Source of the DNA: Cryobacterium fucosi
GTDB lineage: Bacteria; Actinomycetota; Actinomycetes; Actinomycetales; Microbacteriaceae
Assembly: GCF_004403515.1 (NCBI RefSeq)
Contig: NZ_SOHH01000039.1
Span: 17,339-81,338, forward strand
DNA: 64,000 nucleotides
Direction of reading: 5' to 3'
The notes under the pieces: generated by a model
What the model saw: the letters and a program-made list of their open reading frames with translations, nothing else
Told to the model about the DNA's origin: nothing
Database searches by the model: none
Program-made: the position numbers and the translations under genes
Shown here: positions 27,255-37,037 of the stretch, piece by piece
Position numbering within the stretch: position 1 is the first letter of the stretch
Layout of the letters: every line of letters begins with the position of its first letter

Positions 27255-27791
27255 TTATTTACCACTCTTTCCGGCCTTGCGGCGAACAATCTCGCCGGCG
27301 TAACGCACACCCTTGCCCTTGTAGGGCTCTGGCTTGCGAATCTTACGGATATTGGCGGCGACCTCGCCGACGGCCTGCTTGTCGATGCCACCGACCGTGA
27401 GGCGGTTGACGCTCTCCACGGTCAGGGTGATTCCGGCGGGCGGGTCGACGAGGACCGGGTGCGAGAAGCCGAGGGCGAACTCGACCGAGCTGCCCTTCTG
27501 GGCGACGCGGTAACCGGTACCGACGATCTCGAGGGACTTGGTGTAGCCCGTGGTCACCCCGATGATCTGGTTGGCGATCAGCGTGCGGGTCAGTCCGTGC
27601 AGCGAACGCGAAGCGCGCTCGTCGTCCGGGCGAGTGACGACAACGTGGCCGTCCTCGATCTTGACCTCGATCGGGTTGGCGACGGTGAGCGCGAGCTCGC
27701 CCTTCGGACCCTTGACGCTGACGAGGCGGCCCTCAGTGGCTACCGTGACATCCGCGGGGATCGGGATGGGGAGTCTTCCGATACGTGACAT
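27255..27791 (-). CDS. rplF: 50S ribosomal protein L6
   Basis: Located at the base of the L7/L12 stalk near the factor-binding site. [17 protein letters not shown] at the start, two copies of the L6 fold, and the end [20 protein letters not shown] are diagnostic. The length is 178 residues. It follows rpsH after 6 bases. Confidence 0.98.
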   Translation of the reverse strand: MSRIGRLPIPIPADVTVATEGRLVSVKGPKGELALTVANPIEVKIEDGHVVVTRPDDERASRSLHGLTRTLIANQIIGVTTGYTKSLEIVGTGYRVAQKGSSVEFALGFSHPVLVDPPAGITLTVESVNRLTVGGIDKQAVGEVAANIRKIRKPEPYKGKGVRYAGEIVRRKAGKSGK

Positions 27792-27797
27792 CGTCGG

Positions 27798-28196
27798 CTA
27801 CCACACGTAGGCGAGAACTTCTCCGCCTACGCCCTTCTTCTCGGCCTGGCGGTCGGTGAGCAGACCGCTGGAGGTGGACAGGATGGCAACGCCGAGGCCA
27901 CCGAGAACGGTGGGGATTTCGGTCGACTTCGCGTACACGCGCAGGCCGGGCTTGGAAACCCGCTTGATGCCCACGATGGAACGCTCGCGGTTCGGACCGA
28001 ACTTGAGGTTGAGCGTGAGGGTCTTGCCGACCTCTGCATCCTTGACGTCCCAAGCCGAGATGTAACCCTGGGCCTTGAGGATGTCTGCGATGTTCGCCTT
28101 GAGCTTGCTGTGCGGCATGGACACGGTGTCGTGGAACGCCGAGTTAGCGTTGCGCAGTCTGGTCAGCATGTCTGCGACCGGATCTGTCATTGTCAT
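27798..28196 (-). CDS. rpsH: 30S ribosomal protein S8
   Basis: Binds the central domain of 16S rRNA and in E. coli represses the spc operon. The 132-residue protein begins [20 protein letters not shown] and ends [20 protein letters not shown]. rpsN, which in many bacteria lies between rplE and rpsH, is missing; a 117-base gap with a hairpin takes its place. Confidence 0.97.
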   Translation of the reverse strand: MTMTDPVADMLTRLRNANSAFHDTVSMPHSKLKANIADILKAQGYISAWDVKDAEVGKTLTLNLKFGPNRERSIVGIKRVSKPGLRVYAKSTEIPTVLGGLGVAILSTSSGLLTDRQAEKKGVGGEVLAYVW

Positions 28197-28259
28197 TTTT
28201 GGTGCCTTTCTCGCCTGGTTTCGTTCATCCGTTACACGGGTGACGACCTTGGTCGTTGT

Positions 28260-28283
28260 GGGGCTGGACGGTTGTCCAGCCCC
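28260..28283. terminator. Strong hairpin in the rplE-rpsH gap
   Basis: Ten-base perfect arms GGGGCTGGAC and GTCCAGCCCC around a GGTT loop. No T run follows on the minus strand, so it is a pausing, processing or regulatory stem rather than a standard terminator. It stands where rpsN is normally located. Confidence 0.5.
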
Positions 28284-28313
28284 CGGGGTGTACTACAAGG
28301 AGCCGAAGCTACC

Positions 28314-28916
28314 CTACTTGGTGTTTTCGGCCGTCTTGAACGGGAAGCCCAGCGCCTTGAGCAGCGCACGTCCTTCTTCGTTGTTCCTGGCCGTCGTCAC
28401 GACCGTGATATCCATACCGCGGATACGGTCGATCCGGTCCTGGTCGATCTCGTGGAACATGACCTGCTCGGTGAGACCGAAGGTGTAGTTGCCGCTGCCG
28501 TCGAACTGCTTGTCCGACAGGCCGCGGAAGTCACGGATGCGGGGAAGCGCGAGGCTGAGCAGCCGGTCGAGGAACTCCCACATGCGGTCGCCACGAAGTG
28601 TGACGTGCGTGCCGATGGGCTGTCCTTCACGCAGTTTGAACTGCGCGATCGACTTGCGTGCCTTGGTGACCTGCGGCTTCTGGCCGGTGATCTTGGTGAG
28701 GTCGGCGACAGCGCCATCCATGATCTTGCCGTCGCGAGCTGCCTCGCCGACACCCATGTTGACAACGATCTTGACCAGGTTCGGAACCTGGTGGACGTTG
28801 GTGAAGCCGAGGTCCTTGGTGAGCTGGGCGGTGATCTCATCGCGGTACTTCTGCTTCAGGCGCGGCAGGACTGCCGGGACGGCTGCTTCGGCCGCTGCTA
28901 CTGCAGTGTCGGTCAT
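28314..28916 (-). CDS. rplE: 50S ribosomal protein L5
   Basis: Binds 5S rRNA and forms an intersubunit bridge. The core [20 protein letters not shown], the [11 protein letters not shown] segment and the end [11 protein letters not shown] are characteristic; 200 residues, with a short Ala-rich N-terminal extension. Its ATG shares a base with the rplX stop. Confidence 0.97.
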   Translation of the reverse strand: MTDTAVAAAEAAVPAVLPRLKQKYRDEITAQLTKDLGFTNVHQVPNLVKIVVNMGVGEAARDGKIMDGAVADLTKITGQKPQVTKARKSIAQFKLREGQPIGTHVTLRGDRMWEFLDRLLSLALPRIRDFRGLSDKQFDGSGNYTFGLTEQVMFHEIDQDRIDRIRGMDITVVTTARNNEEGRALLKALGFPFKTAENTK

Positions 28917-29275
28917 CAGAGGTCCTTCCCTGACTTCTTGGCGTAACGGATGCGGACGGTCTTGGTGACCCCGTCCTTCGTCACGTCTTCGAGGCGGACG
29001 CCGACGCGAGTCGGCTTCTTGGTCTCCGGGTCGACGATGGCCACGTTGGACACGTGAATCGGCGCCTCCATGGTCTCGATGCCGCCGGTCTTGGTGCCGC
29101 GCTGGGTCTGGCCAACGCGAACGTGCTTCGTGACGAAGTTGATGCCCTCGACGAGGACCCGGTTCTTCTCCACGAGCACGGCGATGACCTTGCCCTGCTT
29201 GCCACGGTCGCCGCCGCGGGCCTGGGTGCGGCCGGTGATGACCTGAACGAGGTCACCCTTTTTGAGTCTGGCCAT
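28916..29275 (-). CDS. rplX: 50S ribosomal protein L24
   Basis: Starts 50S assembly by binding 23S rRNA. The KOW motif appears as [21 protein letters not shown], and [20 protein letters not shown] follows. The 119-residue length is normal. It lies 3 bases after rplN and overlaps rplE by one base. Confidence 0.97.
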   Translation of the reverse strand: MARLKKGDLVQVITGRTQARGGDRGKQGKVIAVLVEKNRVLVEGINFVTKHVRVGQTQRGTKTGGIETMEAPIHVSNVAIVDPETKKPTRVGVRLEDVTKDGVTKTVRIRYAKKSGKDL

Positions 29276-29278
29276 GAT

Positions 29279-29647
29279 TTAGATAACCTCCGGTGCCAAC
29301 GAGATGATCTTCATGAACTTCTTGTCGCGAAGTTCGCGACCGACCGGTCCGAAGATTCGGGTGCCGCGGGGGTCACCGTCGTTCTTCAAAATCACTGCGG
29401 CGTTCTCATCGAACTTGATGTACGAACCGTCTGAACGACGGGTCTGCTTTTTGACGCGAACGACGACGGCCTTGACGACGTCGCCCTTCTTGACGTTTCC
29501 GCCGGGGATCGCATCCTTGACCGTGGCGACAATCGTATCGCCCAGTCCGGCGTAGCGACGGCCGGAGCCGCCGAGCACGCGAATGGTCAACAGTTCCTTG
29601 GCGCCCGTGTTGTCGGCAACCTTGAGTCGTGATTCTTGCTGAAGCAC
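29279..29647 (-). CDS. rplN: 50S ribosomal protein L14
   Basis: Binds 23S rRNA and forms bridge B8 to the small subunit. [20 protein letters not shown], the [19 protein letters not shown] motif and the end [13 protein letters not shown] show a complete 122-residue protein. A leader of 33 bases separates it from rpsQ; this is the usual junction of the S10 and spc operons, and no clear promoter was found in so short a space. Confidence 0.98.
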   Translation of the reverse strand: MLQQESRLKVADNTGAKELLTIRVLGGSGRRYAGLGDTIVATVKDAIPGGNVKKGDVVKAVVVRVKKQTRRSDGSYIKFDENAAVILKNDGDPRGTRIFGPVGRELRDKKFMKIISLAPEVI

Positions 29648-29680
29648 TTTTTAACTCCTTCTATCAAGCAAGCGCGAGGC

Positions 29681-30019
29681 TTACTTGGCCTTCTCGAGGA
29701 TCTCGACCAGGCGCCAGCGCTTGGACGCGCTGAGCGGACGGGTCTCACTGATCAGGACCAGGTCGCCGATGCCGGCGATGTTCGCCTCGTCGTGAGCCTT
29801 CAGCTTGGACGTACGGCGGATGACCTTGCCGTACAGGGGGTGCTTCACGCGGTCTTCGACCTCGACGACGATGGTCTTGTCCATCTTGTCGCTGGTCACG
29901 TAACCACGCAGCGTCTTGCGGTAGCCGCGAACAATCGCGGTGGTCGCGGTGGTCGCGGTGGTCGAGCTTGTCGAGACCTCAGCCTCGGCAGTGACGACCT
30001 TTTCGTCAGTCTTCGCCAT
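29681..30019 (-). CDS. rpsQ: 30S ribosomal protein S17
   Basis: A primary 16S rRNA-binding protein. The core from [20 protein letters not shown] through [19 protein letters not shown] to [18 protein letters not shown] is a standard S17 of about 84 residues. The first 28 residues are an extension whose middle, [14 protein letters not shown], is the translation of a dispersed genomic repeat plus three copies of a 9-base unit (29937-29978). The frame is kept, so the repeat has become part of a ribosomal protein. It is 2 bases from rpmC. Confidence 0.96.
   Translation of the reverse strand: MAKTDEKVVTAEAEVSTSSTTATTATTAIVRGYRKTLRGYVTSDKMDKTIVVEVEDRVKHPLYGKVIRRTSKLKAHDEANIAGIGDLVLISETRPLSASKRWRLVEILEKAK
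29937..29978. repeat. Dispersed repeat inside the rpsQ reading frame
   Basis: CGGTGGTCGAGCTTGTCGAGACC (29956-29978) is a full copy of the family found between genes elsewhere in the window. Next to it the 9-base unit CGCGGTGGT is repeated in tandem. Both lie within the 5' part of rpsQ and are translated. Confidence 0.85.
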
Positions 30020-30021
30020 GA

Positions 30022-30365
30022 CTAGGCCTCCTTCGTTTCGACGACCTCAGCGACAGCATCCGTTTCGGATTCTGCAGCCTTTGCGGCCTTCTTCGGCTTC
30101 TTCTCAGCCTTGTCCGCCTTGGCGGGGGCTTCGACGGGCACGGGAGTCGGGCGAATGCCCAACTCGCGCTCACGGAGAACCGTGTAGATGCGAGCGATGT
30201 CGCGCTTGACCGCGCGGAGGCGGCCGTGGCTTTCGAGCTGGCCGGTGGCCGACTGGAAGCGAAGGTTGAACAGTTCTTCCTTCGCCTTCTTCAGCTCGTC
30301 GAACAGTCGCTCATTTTCAAAAGTGTCGAGCTCGACCGAGGCGAGCTCCTTGGATCCGATCGCCA

Positions 30366-30366
<1 letters not shown>
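30022..30366 (-). CDS. rpmC: 50S ribosomal protein L29
   Basis: Lies at the tunnel exit and helps to dock trigger factor and SRP. The two-helix core is [20 protein letters not shown] to [17 protein letters not shown], about 75 residues. A C-terminal extension of about 40 residues follows, first Lys/Ala-rich and then acidic, giving 114 residues in total against 63 in E. coli. The ATG shares a base with the rplP stop. Confidence 0.95.
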
Positions 30367-30785
<419 letters not shown>

Positions 30786-30787
30786 GG

Positions 30788-31549
30788 TTATGCCTCAACT
30801 CCTGCTGCAACCGGTGCCGCTGCCTCTGCGCGGGGCGCACGGCGGGGTCGGTCGTCACGTCGTTCGGGGCGGGTCGACTTAGCGTTGGCCTGCTCGCGAG
30901 CGAGTTCCTTGTTGGTGATGTCGCCCTTGTAGATCCAGACCTTCACGCCGATGCGGCCGAAGGTGGTCTTGGCTTCGTAGAAGCCGTAGTCGATGTTCGC
31001 GCGCAGGGTGTGCAGTGGCACGCGTCCCTCACGGTAGAACTCCGAACGGCTCATTTCGGCGCCACCAAGGCGACCGGAAACCTGGATGCGAACACCCTTG
31101 GCGCCGGCGCGCTGGGCGCCCTGCAGGCCCTTGCGCATCGCGCGGCGGAATGCCACACGAGCGGAGAGCTGCTCTGCGATGCCCTGTGCGACGAGCTGAG
31201 CGTCGACCTCGGGGTTTTTGACCTCGAGGATGTTCAGCTGGATCTGCTTGGCGGTGAGCTTCTCGAGGTCGGAGCGGATGCGCTCGGCCTCCGCGCCGCG
31301 GCGACCGATCACAATGCCCGGACGGGCGGTGTGAATGTCGACGCGAACACGGTCACGTGTGCGCTCGATCTCGATGCGGGACACGCCGGCACGGTCGAGG
31401 CTGGTGCTCAACAGTCGGCGGATCTTGACGTCTTCAGCAACGAAGTCGCTGTAACGCTGGCCGGGCTTCGTCGAGTCAGAGAACCATCGCGACACGTGGT
31501 CGGTCGTGATTCCCAGACGGAAGCCGTAGGGGTTTACTTTCTGACCCAT
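30788..31549 (-). CDS. rpsC: 30S ribosomal protein S3
   Basis: Forms the mRNA entry pore and helicase centre together with S4 and S5. [20 protein letters not shown] starts the protein, the KH domain holds [20 protein letters not shown], and [20 protein letters not shown] marks the C-terminal domain. An Arg/Ala-rich tail of about 40 residues ends the 253-residue protein. The start shares a base with the rplV stop. Confidence 0.98.
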   Translation of the reverse strand: MGQKVNPYGFRLGITTDHVSRWFSDSTKPGQRYSDFVAEDVKIRRLLSTSLDRAGVSRIEIERTRDRVRVDIHTARPGIVIGRRGAEAERIRSDLEKLTAKQIQLNILEVKNPEVDAQLVAQGIAEQLSARVAFRRAMRKGLQGAQRAGAKGVRIQVSGRLGGAEMSRSEFYREGRVPLHTLRANIDYGFYEAKTTFGRIGVKVWIYKGDITNKELAREQANAKSTRPERRDDRPRRAPRAEAAAPVAAGVEA

Positions 31550-31914
31550 TACTTCGTACCCTCCTCAGGAGTGGCGAGCACAACGGTGATGTGGCTCGTG
31601 CGCTTCTTGATCTGGAATGCGCGACCCTGTGCTCGGGCCTGGAAACGCTTGAGGGTCGTACCCTCATCAACGAACGCCTGGCTGACGAACAGGTCCTGCT
31701 CGTCTAGGAAGGTGTTGGCTGCATCTGCCTTGACCCGGGCGTTCGCGATTGCCGAGGCAACCAGCTTGTACACCGGATCGCTCGCACCCTGGGGTGCGAA
31801 CTTCAGGATTCCCAGGGCCTCATGTGCCTGCTTGCCGCGGATCAGGTTGACAACGCGACGAGCCTTCTGGGGGGTAACGCGGATGTGACGCACGCGTGCG
31901 ATCGACTCCACCAT
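31549..31914 (-). CDS. rplV: 50S ribosomal protein L22
   Basis: Its long hairpin lines the exit tunnel. [20 protein letters not shown] and [20 protein letters not shown] are typical; 121 residues. It follows rpsS after 26 bases with a strong Shine-Dalgarno (AAGGAGGAGAA) in the gap. Confidence 0.98.
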   Translation of the reverse strand: MVESIARVRHIRVTPQKARRVVNLIRGKQAHEALGILKFAPQGASDPVYKLVASAIANARVKADAANTFLDEQDLFVSQAFVDEGTTLKRFQARAQGRAFQIKKRTSHITVVLATPEEGTK

Positions 31915-31940
31915 TTCTTCTCCTCCTTCACGTCCCCGCG

Positions 31941-32222
31941 CTAGCGGCGACGGCCCTTCTTGTCGTCCTTCACGTGTCCACGGAAGGTGCGGGTGGGCGC
32001 GAACTCGCCGAGCTTGTGCCCGACCATGCTCTCGGTGACGAACACCGGGATGTGCTTGCGCCCGTCGTGAACCGCGATGGTGTGCCCAAGCATGCCGGGG
32101 ATGATCATCGAACGGCGCGACCAGGTCTTGATTACGTTCTTGCTGCTGGCTTCGTTCGCCTTGACAACCTTGCGAAGCAGGTGGTCGTCAACGAACGGGC
32201 CCTTCTTGAGACTGCGTGGCAT
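31941..32222 (-). CDS. rpsS: 30S ribosomal protein S19
   Basis: Located in the head of the 30S subunit next to S13. [20 protein letters not shown] and [19 protein letters not shown] are diagnostic; 93 residues. It follows rplB after 9 bases. Confidence 0.98.
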   Translation of the reverse strand: MPRSLKKGPFVDDHLLRKVVKANEASSKNVIKTWSRRSMIIPGMLGHTIAVHDGRKHIPVFVTESMVGHKLGEFAPTRTFRGHVKDDKKGRRR

Positions 32223-32231
32223 CGTCTACTC

Positions 32232-33071
32232 CTACTTACGCTTCTTGCCGACGGTACGGCGACGAACGATGAGCTTGTCGCTTTCCTTGTTCGGGTGGCG
32301 GGTGCGCCCTTCCTTCTGGCCCCAGGGGCTGACGGGGTGACGTCCACCGGACGTCTTACCCTCGCCACCACCGTGCGGGTGGTCGACCGGGTTCATGGCA
32401 ACACCACGAACGGTCGGGCGAACGCCTTTCCAGCGCATACGGCCGGCCTTGCCCCAGTTGATGTTCGACTGCTCGGCGTTGCCGACCTCGCCGATCGTGG
32501 CGCGGCAGCGGGCGTCGACGTTGCGAATTTCTCCGGACGGCAGGCGCAGCTGGGCGTAGATTCCATCCTTCGCGACGAGGCGAACAGACGATCCGGCGGA
32601 GCGGGCCATCTTGGCGCCACCGCCCGGACGCAGCTCGACCGCGTGAATGATGGTACCGGTGGGGATGTTCTTCAGCGGCAGGTTGTTGCCGGGCTTGATG
32701 TCAGCACCGGCGCCCGACTCTACGATGTCGCCCTGGTTCAGCTTGTTCGGGGCGATGATGTAGCGCTTGGTTCCATCAAGGAAGTGCAGGAGCGCGATGC
32801 GCGCCGTGCGGTTGGGGTCGTACTCGATGTGAGCGACCTTGGCGTTGACGCCATCCTTGTCGTTACGACGGAAGTCGATCAGACGGTACTGGCGCTTGTG
32901 TCCACCACCGATGTGGCGAGTGGTGATCCGACCCTGGTTGTTACGGCCACCGGTCTTGGACAGGGGGCGAAGCAGGGACTTCTCCGGGGTCGAACGGGTG
33001 ATCTCTGCGAAGTCTGCAACAGATGAACCGCGACGACCGGGAGTCGTGGGCTTGAACTTACGAATAGCCAT
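32232..33071 (-). CDS. rplB: 50S ribosomal protein L2
   Basis: One of the most conserved ribosomal proteins, close to the peptidyl-transferase centre. The start [20 protein letters not shown], the [22 protein letters not shown] RNA-binding segment and [20 protein letters not shown] with the conserved His are present; 279 residues. It follows rplW after 25 bases. Confidence 0.98.
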   Translation of the reverse strand: MAIRKFKPTTPGRRGSSVADFAEITRSTPEKSLLRPLSKTGGRNNQGRITTRHIGGGHKRQYRLIDFRRNDKDGVNAKVAHIEYDPNRTARIALLHFLDGTKRYIIAPNKLNQGDIVESGAGADIKPGNNLPLKNIPTGTIIHAVELRPGGGAKMARSAGSSVRLVAKDGIYAQLRLPSGEIRNVDARCRATIGEVGNAEQSNINWGKAGRMRWKGVRPTVRGVAMNPVDHPHGGGEGKTSGGRHPVSPWGQKEGRTRHPNKESDKLIVRRRTVGKKRK

Positions 33072-33096
33072 TTCTTATTCCTCTAGTCCGCGCCGC

Positions 33097-33399
33097 TTAG
33101 CCGACGGCCGTGAAGATGTCAATGGAACCGGACTTGAGCGTGACGATGGCACGCTTGGTGTCCTTGCGCTTGCCCTGACCGAACTTCGTGCGACGCGTCT
33201 TGCCGATCCGGTTCATGGTGTTGATCGAAGCGACCTCCACCTTGAAGATCTTTTCGATCGCGAGCTTGATCTCGGTCTTGTTGGAGCGCGGGTCCACGAT
33301 GAAGGTGTACTTACCCTCGTCGATCAGGCCGTAGCTCTTTTCAGAGACGACCGGAGCGATGATGATGTCGCGGGGGTCCTTGTTTGTCGGGGTAGCCAT
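33097..33399 (-). CDS. rplW: 50S ribosomal protein L23
   Basis: Docking site for trigger factor at the tunnel exit. [20 protein letters not shown] and [20 protein letters not shown] mark the family; 100 residues. Its start shares a base with the rplD stop. Confidence 0.97.
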   Translation of the reverse strand: MATPTNKDPRDIIIAPVVSEKSYGLIDEGKYTFIVDPRSNKTEIKLAIEKIFKVEVASINTMNRIGKTRRTKFGQGKRKDTKRAIVTLKSGSIDIFTAVG

Positions 33400-34049
33400 T
33401 ATGCGGACACCTCTTCCTTCTTGGTCTTGCTCTCCACGAACGCGTCGAACGCGCCCTTGGTGAAGACGATGTCGTCACTGACGAGCACGTCATAGGCATT
33501 CAGCTGGTCCCACGGCAGAACGTGCACCGTCGGCAGGTTGCGGATGCTGCGGAGCGTCATTTCGTCCGTGCGTTCCAGAACAACGAGGACGTGCTTGCTG
33601 CTGGCGATCTGGCTGAGCAGTCCGATGGCGCCCTTGGTGCTGGGCGTCTCGGCGCTGAACAGTGCAGTCACGACGTGCAGGCGGTCACCACGGGCGCGGT
33701 CCGACAGCGATCCGCGCAGTGCTGCCGCGATCATCTTCTTCGGGGTGCGCTGCTCGTAGTTGCGCGGGGTCGGTCCGTGGACGATGCCACCACCGGTCAT
33801 CTGGGGCGCACGGATCGAGCCCTGACGAGCGCGACCGGTTCCCTTCTGCTTGAACGGCTTGCGGCCGGCACCGGAAACTTCACCACGACGCTTGGTCTTG
33901 TGAGTGCCCTGGCGTGCGGCAGCGAGCTGCGCGACGACGACCTGGTGAATCAGCGGGATGTTGGTCTGAACGTCAAAGATTTCGGCGGGCAGCTCAACGG
34001 TGCCGGCCTTCTTGCCCTTGGCGTCGATGAGATCGAGTGAGGTAGTCAT
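33399..34049 (-). CDS. rplD: 50S ribosomal protein L4
   Basis: Lines the tunnel; in enterobacteria it also represses the S10 operon. The extended loop [19 protein letters not shown] and [20 protein letters not shown] are typical, with 216 residues. It follows rplC after 4 bases. Whether it acts on the long S10 leader here is unknown. Confidence 0.97.
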   Translation of the reverse strand: MTTSLDLIDAKGKKAGTVELPAEIFDVQTNIPLIHQVVVAQLAAARQGTHKTKRRGEVSGAGRKPFKQKGTGRARQGSIRAPQMTGGGIVHGPTPRNYEQRTPKKMIAAALRGSLSDRARGDRLHVVTALFSAETPSTKGAIGLLSQIASSKHVLVVLERTDEMTLRSIRNLPTVHVLPWDQLNAYDVLVSDDIVFTKGAFDAFVESKTKKEEVSA

Positions 34050-34053
34050 GCGA

Positions 34054-34713
34054 CTAGGCTCCCTTCACTGCATTGCGGACGAATACGAGGCGGCCCTTGG
34101 CGCCGGGAACGGCACCCTTGACCAGCAGGAGGCCCTTTTCGGCATCAACGGCGTGAACCTTGAGGTTCAGCACGGTGACGCGCTCGCCACCCATGCGACC
34201 GGCCATGCGCATGCCCTTGAAGACACGGCTCGGGGTCGAGGAAGCACCGATGGAACCGGGCTTGCGGTGGTTGCGGTGTGAACCGTGCGAGGAGGAGACA
34301 CCCTTGAAGTTGTGACGCTTCATGACACCGGCGAAACCCTTGCCCTTGCTGGTGCCCATGACGTCGACCTTGGTGCCGGCAGCGAAGACACCGTCAACGG
34401 TGAGTTCCTGGCCCAGGGTGTAGTCAGCGGCATCCGCGGTGCGGAGCTCGGTGAGGTGACGGCGAGGCGTGACGCCCGCCTTCTCGAAGTGTCCGGCGGA
34501 AGGCTTGTTGACCTTGCGCGGGTCGATGGCCCCGGCAGCGATCTGAACGCCGGCGTAGCCGTCGATCTCCGTGCTGCGGATCTGGGTGACAACGTTGGGC
34601 GAGATCTCGATGACGGTGACGGGAACGAGCTTGTTGTTCTCGTCCCAGACCTGCGTCATGCCGAGCTTCTTGCCGAGGAGACCCTTGGTGGTCTTGGTAT
34701 CTGCGTAAGACAT
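34054..34713 (-). CDS. rplC: 50S ribosomal protein L3
   Basis: Starts 23S rRNA folding and reaches the peptidyl-transferase centre. [20 protein letters not shown] and [20 protein letters not shown] are diagnostic; [20 protein letters not shown], with the usual Gly/Arg loop, follows. The length is 219 residues. It follows rpsJ after 8 bases. Confidence 0.98.
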   Translation of the reverse strand: MSYADTKTTKGLLGKKLGMTQVWDENNKLVPVTVIEISPNVVTQIRSTEIDGYAGVQIAAGAIDPRKVNKPSAGHFEKAGVTPRRHLTELRTADAADYTLGQELTVDGVFAAGTKVDVMGTSKGKGFAGVMKRHNFKGVSSSHGSHRNHRKPGSIGASSTPSRVFKGMRMAGRMGGERVTVLNLKVHAVDAEKGLLLVKGAVPGAKGRLVFVRNAVKGA

Positions 34714-34721
34714 CGCGGGCC

Positions 34722-35030
34722 CTAGAGCTTGATCTCGATGTTGACGTCGGCCGGAAGGTCGAGACGCATGAGCGAGTCGACTGCCTTCGGGGTCGGGTCA
34801 ATGATGTCGATCAGACGCTTGTGGGTGCGCATTTCAAAGTGCTCCCGGCTGTCCTTGTACTTGTGAGGGGAACGGATGACACACACCACGTTCTTCTCGG
34901 TCGGAAGCGGCACGGGGCCGACGACGGTCGCGCCCGCACGGGTCACGGTGTCGACGATCTTGCGCGCCGAGATGTCGATGACCTCGTGGTCATACGACTT
35001 CAGTCGAATGCGGATTTTCTGTCCCGCCAT
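34722..35030 (-). CDS. rpsJ: 30S ribosomal protein S10
   Basis: First gene of the S10 operon; S10 is in the 30S head and also acts as NusE in transcription antitermination. [40 protein letters not shown] and [12 protein letters not shown] cover the full 102 residues. A leader of about 350 bases precedes it, with a candidate promoter near 35400. Confidence 0.98.
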   Translation of the reverse strand: MAGQKIRIRLKSYDHEVIDISARKIVDTVTRAGATVVGPVPLPTEKNVVCVIRSPHKYKDSREHFEMRTHKRLIDIIDPTPKAVDSLMRLDLPADVNIEIKL

Positions 35031-35474
35031 GTCGAACTCTCTTTCTTGTCAAGGCTTCGTACATCCCGAAGGCTGCATTGGACGCCGTAGTAGCACTGCT
35101 GCTGTCGCACCACTGTTCATCTGTCAATTTCGATTCATCGCGCCGCAGCCGGTGGGCCGCACCACTTCGAACCGTGCCATCTCCCGCTCCATGCCGGGGC
35201 ATGGAGGAAGGCATGGATTTCCCATACCGTCCCGGTTGTTGGTTTGAGCTCTGTTCTGCTACCCGCGGCCTAGCTGCGTATCCCGGCGTATCTTCCCGCC
35301 TGACACCAGCTATGCACTGCCTGGCAGTGATCCCGACACCGCGTGCAGCGCGGCAGTCGAAAGTGTTGAACTAGAAGAGTCTGCCACAGGCTCTGCCCTT
35401 TCTGCAACCCGGGCGTGTCGCGGGCGGCGTGTCGCCCCTCCCCCTCTCGCCGAACGCGCCTCCCCCCTCGCACC
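35031..35474. other. Long non-coding leader of the S10 operon
   Basis: This stretch has no convincing gene on either strand. The part up to about 35370 would be transcribed as the 5' leader of rpsJ if the promoter at 35378-35407 is right. Its length fits a leader with regulatory structure, and several GC-rich inverted stretches exist (for example around 35195-35225), but I could not match any known ribosomal leader motif. Confidence 0.55.
35378..35407 (-). promoter_or_regulatory. Candidate promoter for the S10 operon
   Basis: On the minus strand TTGCAG (-35) and CAGACT (-10) lie 18 bases apart within TGTGGCAGACTCTTC. A TGTGGCAGACT context is, to my memory, common before rpsJ in actinobacteria, but that recall was not checked here. 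Confidence 0.5.
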
Positions 35475-35541
35475 GAGCGCGCCACTTCCGCCGTTGCGCG
35501 CCCGGCATGCCTGGCGCGCAGCGGCGCACCTGGGGCGTTCG
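35475..35541. repeat. Hairpin repeat, copy A, right after the AbiEi-like gene
   Basis: GC-rich element starting GAGCGCGCCACTTCCGCCG, with GCCTGGCGCGCAGCGGCG in its right half and self-complementary arms. A close relative in the same orientation lies at 36646-36713, on the other side of the gene at 35569-36546. Its placement between the gene end and the S10 promoter fits a REP-like or terminator role. Confidence 0.65.
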
Positions 35542-35568
35542 GCCGATCCGGACTGGCCGATGCCCTGG

Positions 35569-36546
35569 TCACCACGCGCGCAGTGTGGGCCGGGTGATCG
35601 GCAACCCGAACTCGAGCAAGCGCGTGCGCAGCCGCACCCTACTTACAGAGACGGCGAACGGCCAGCGCGCGAATCCGTGAACCTGCCGCCGCACTCCGTC
35701 TTCCCTCAGCTTCTCAGCCCAGAGCACCTGCTCAGGCGTGCGCCCATCGCGCATCACCGGGTCGAAGTATTTGACCTTGCCATCGGCTTCCCCCACCTTG
35801 TCCTCGTCGGGGAAATAGAAGTCGACGAAGACCTCGGCGCCGTCGACGGCGAACGGATGCTGGAGCACCGGCTCAGGGAAGCCGTTCAGGGCGATGTTGA
35901 CTCGGCTTGCCGATTCGTTCGGCGACCCGGCCAGGTGGCTCGCGAAATCGATCACGGCCTTCGCGCGCGCTGAGCCGCGAAATGGAAGCATTCGCGCCCA
36001 GGCCTCGTAGAGTTCCGTCTTCGTGGCGAGGACCGCGCGCTGCCCCCGGCGGTCGGCGTATAGCGCCCGGTCGGCCACGACGACGGCCGATTGGAGGTCG
36101 AGCGCGGCGGCCACGTCCACAACCGTGCGCGCCACTGTCGTGACCTGGAGCCCGTTGAGCACGGTGACGTCCCGGGGATCGATGTGGACCGCGTGCTTGC
36201 GAATGCCGGGCTTTGATCTGCCCCCGGCCGCCCGAGGAACGATGAAATGGACCTCGCTTGGAGGCCCGAAAAGAAACGGGAGGCCATGAAGCACGGCCGC
36301 CGACTGATGCGAGAGCACGAGGTCTCTCTGTCGTGCGGCCGCCGCCGCGCACACCACAACGGCGTACCGCTCCTCGTTCCGGAGCGTGTCCCATTGGCCC
36401 CGAGGAAAATACTGCCCGCGGGAGACGCGATGGAACTCACCACGCTTCGCACTACGACGCAGTCTGAGATCCGCGCCGAAGGTCCGCGTGTAGTCGGCCA
36501 CTGAGACCAGTCGGTCGGCCGGATTGTCGGAATGCGCGGGTGTCAT
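35569..36546 (-). CDS. AbiEi-type antitoxin domain protein with nuclease-like C-terminal domain
   Basis: A 325-residue protein. Residues about 10-70 (VSVADYTRTFGADLRLRRSA, then GEFHRVSRGQYFPRG) look like the DNA-binding N-terminal domain of type IV AbiEi antitoxins, and VTVLNGLQVTTVARTVVDVA follows in the middle domain. The C-terminal part has VDFYFPDEDKVGEADGKVKY, an arrangement of Asp, Glu and Lys like that of DUF559/Vsr-type nuclease folds. No AbiEii toxin is adjacent. Start at 36546 gives the usual MTPAHSDNPADRLVSV; the open frame extends 23 codons upstream. Proteins of this kind are frequent in actinobacteria and their function is unknown. Confidence 0.7.
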   Translation of the reverse strand: MTPAHSDNPADRLVSVADYTRTFGADLRLRRSAKRGEFHRVSRGQYFPRGQWDTLRNEERYAVVVCAAAAARQRDLVLSHQSAAVLHGLPFLFGPPSEVHFIVPRAAGGRSKPGIRKHAVHIDPRDVTVLNGLQVTTVARTVVDVAAALDLQSAVVVADRALYADRRGQRAVLATKTELYEAWARMLPFRGSARAKAVIDFASHLAGSPNESASRVNIALNGFPEPVLQHPFAVDGAEVFVDFYFPDEDKVGEADGKVKYFDPVMRDGRTPEQVLWAEKLREDGVRRQVHGFARWPFAVSVSRVRLRTRLLEFGLPITRPTLRAW

Positions 36547-36645
36547 GCGCCCACTGTGCGGGCGACGTGCTCGCCCCCGGCACGGCAGCCGTGATCTGTG
36601 GACAACGGCCAGCATCCGTCACCTGTGAGTGGATGCTGTCCGGCC

Positions 36646-36713
36646 CGAGCGCGCCAGTTGCGCCGCTTCGCTCCCGGTGTGCCTGGCGCGCAGCGGCGAA
36701 GTTGGCGCGCTCG
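36646..36713. repeat. Hairpin repeat, copy B, upstream of the AbiEi-like gene
   Basis: Arms CGAGCGCGCCAGTTGCGCCGC-like at the left (36646-36666) and GCGGCGAAGTTGGCGCGCTCG-like at the right (36693-36713) are near-perfect inverted copies with about three mismatches. The same unit, in the same orientation, occurs at 35475-35541, so the gene between them is bracketed by direct copies of an inverted repeat. Confidence 0.75.
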
Positions 36714-36745
36714 ACTGAGCGGCCGTTCGCGATCTGTGCCAGGGG

Positions 36746-36955
36746 CTACTCGTCGCCGATCTTCTCGTCGGCGGCGGCACGGGCACCCTCGATCTGTTCA
36801 TCGAACTTGCCGCCGGTGACCTTGTTGGCGAGGTCCGCGACGCCGCCGAGCAGCTTGTCGCTGACGCCCTCGGCCTGCTCGCTGTTCAGGGCTTCCTTGA
36901 CCTTGTTGTCGCCCAGGAAGTCCTGTGCCTTTTTGGTGATGTCTTCGAGTCCCAT
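36746..36955 (-). CDS. Small Rv0909/MT0933-type antitoxin-like protein
   Basis: A 69-residue, charged, helical protein, [20 protein letters not shown] at the start and acidic at its end (DEKIGDE). The pattern is like that of the actinobacterial family annotated as putative toxin-antitoxin antitoxin (Rv0909/MT0933). No toxin gene lies next to it. Such proteins are often abundant in actinobacteria and the antitoxin name may be misleading; a stress or envelope role like that of CsbD-like proteins is possible. The start at 36955 was chosen for the match to relatives. Confidence 0.6.
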   Translation of the reverse strand: MGLEDITKKAQDFLGDNKVKEALNSEQAEGVSDKLLGGVADLANKVTGGKFDEQIEGARAAADEKIGDE

Positions 36956-37037
36956 GGTGTTCTTCCTGTCCGGGCCGCGTCGTTGCTGCCGAGTCAAAAG
37001 TAGAGCAGGACTCCGCCCAGCACAAGGAGATTCCGGG

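Noticed and set aside
35270..35575. A 101-codon minus-strand frame in the S10 leader
   Set aside because: It overlaps the candidate promoter and a hairpin repeat and has Arg-rich shadow composition.
35569..36955. A complete toxin-antitoxin pair
   Set aside because: Both genes look like antitoxin-type families; no nucleotidyltransferase AbiEii or RNase toxin is present.
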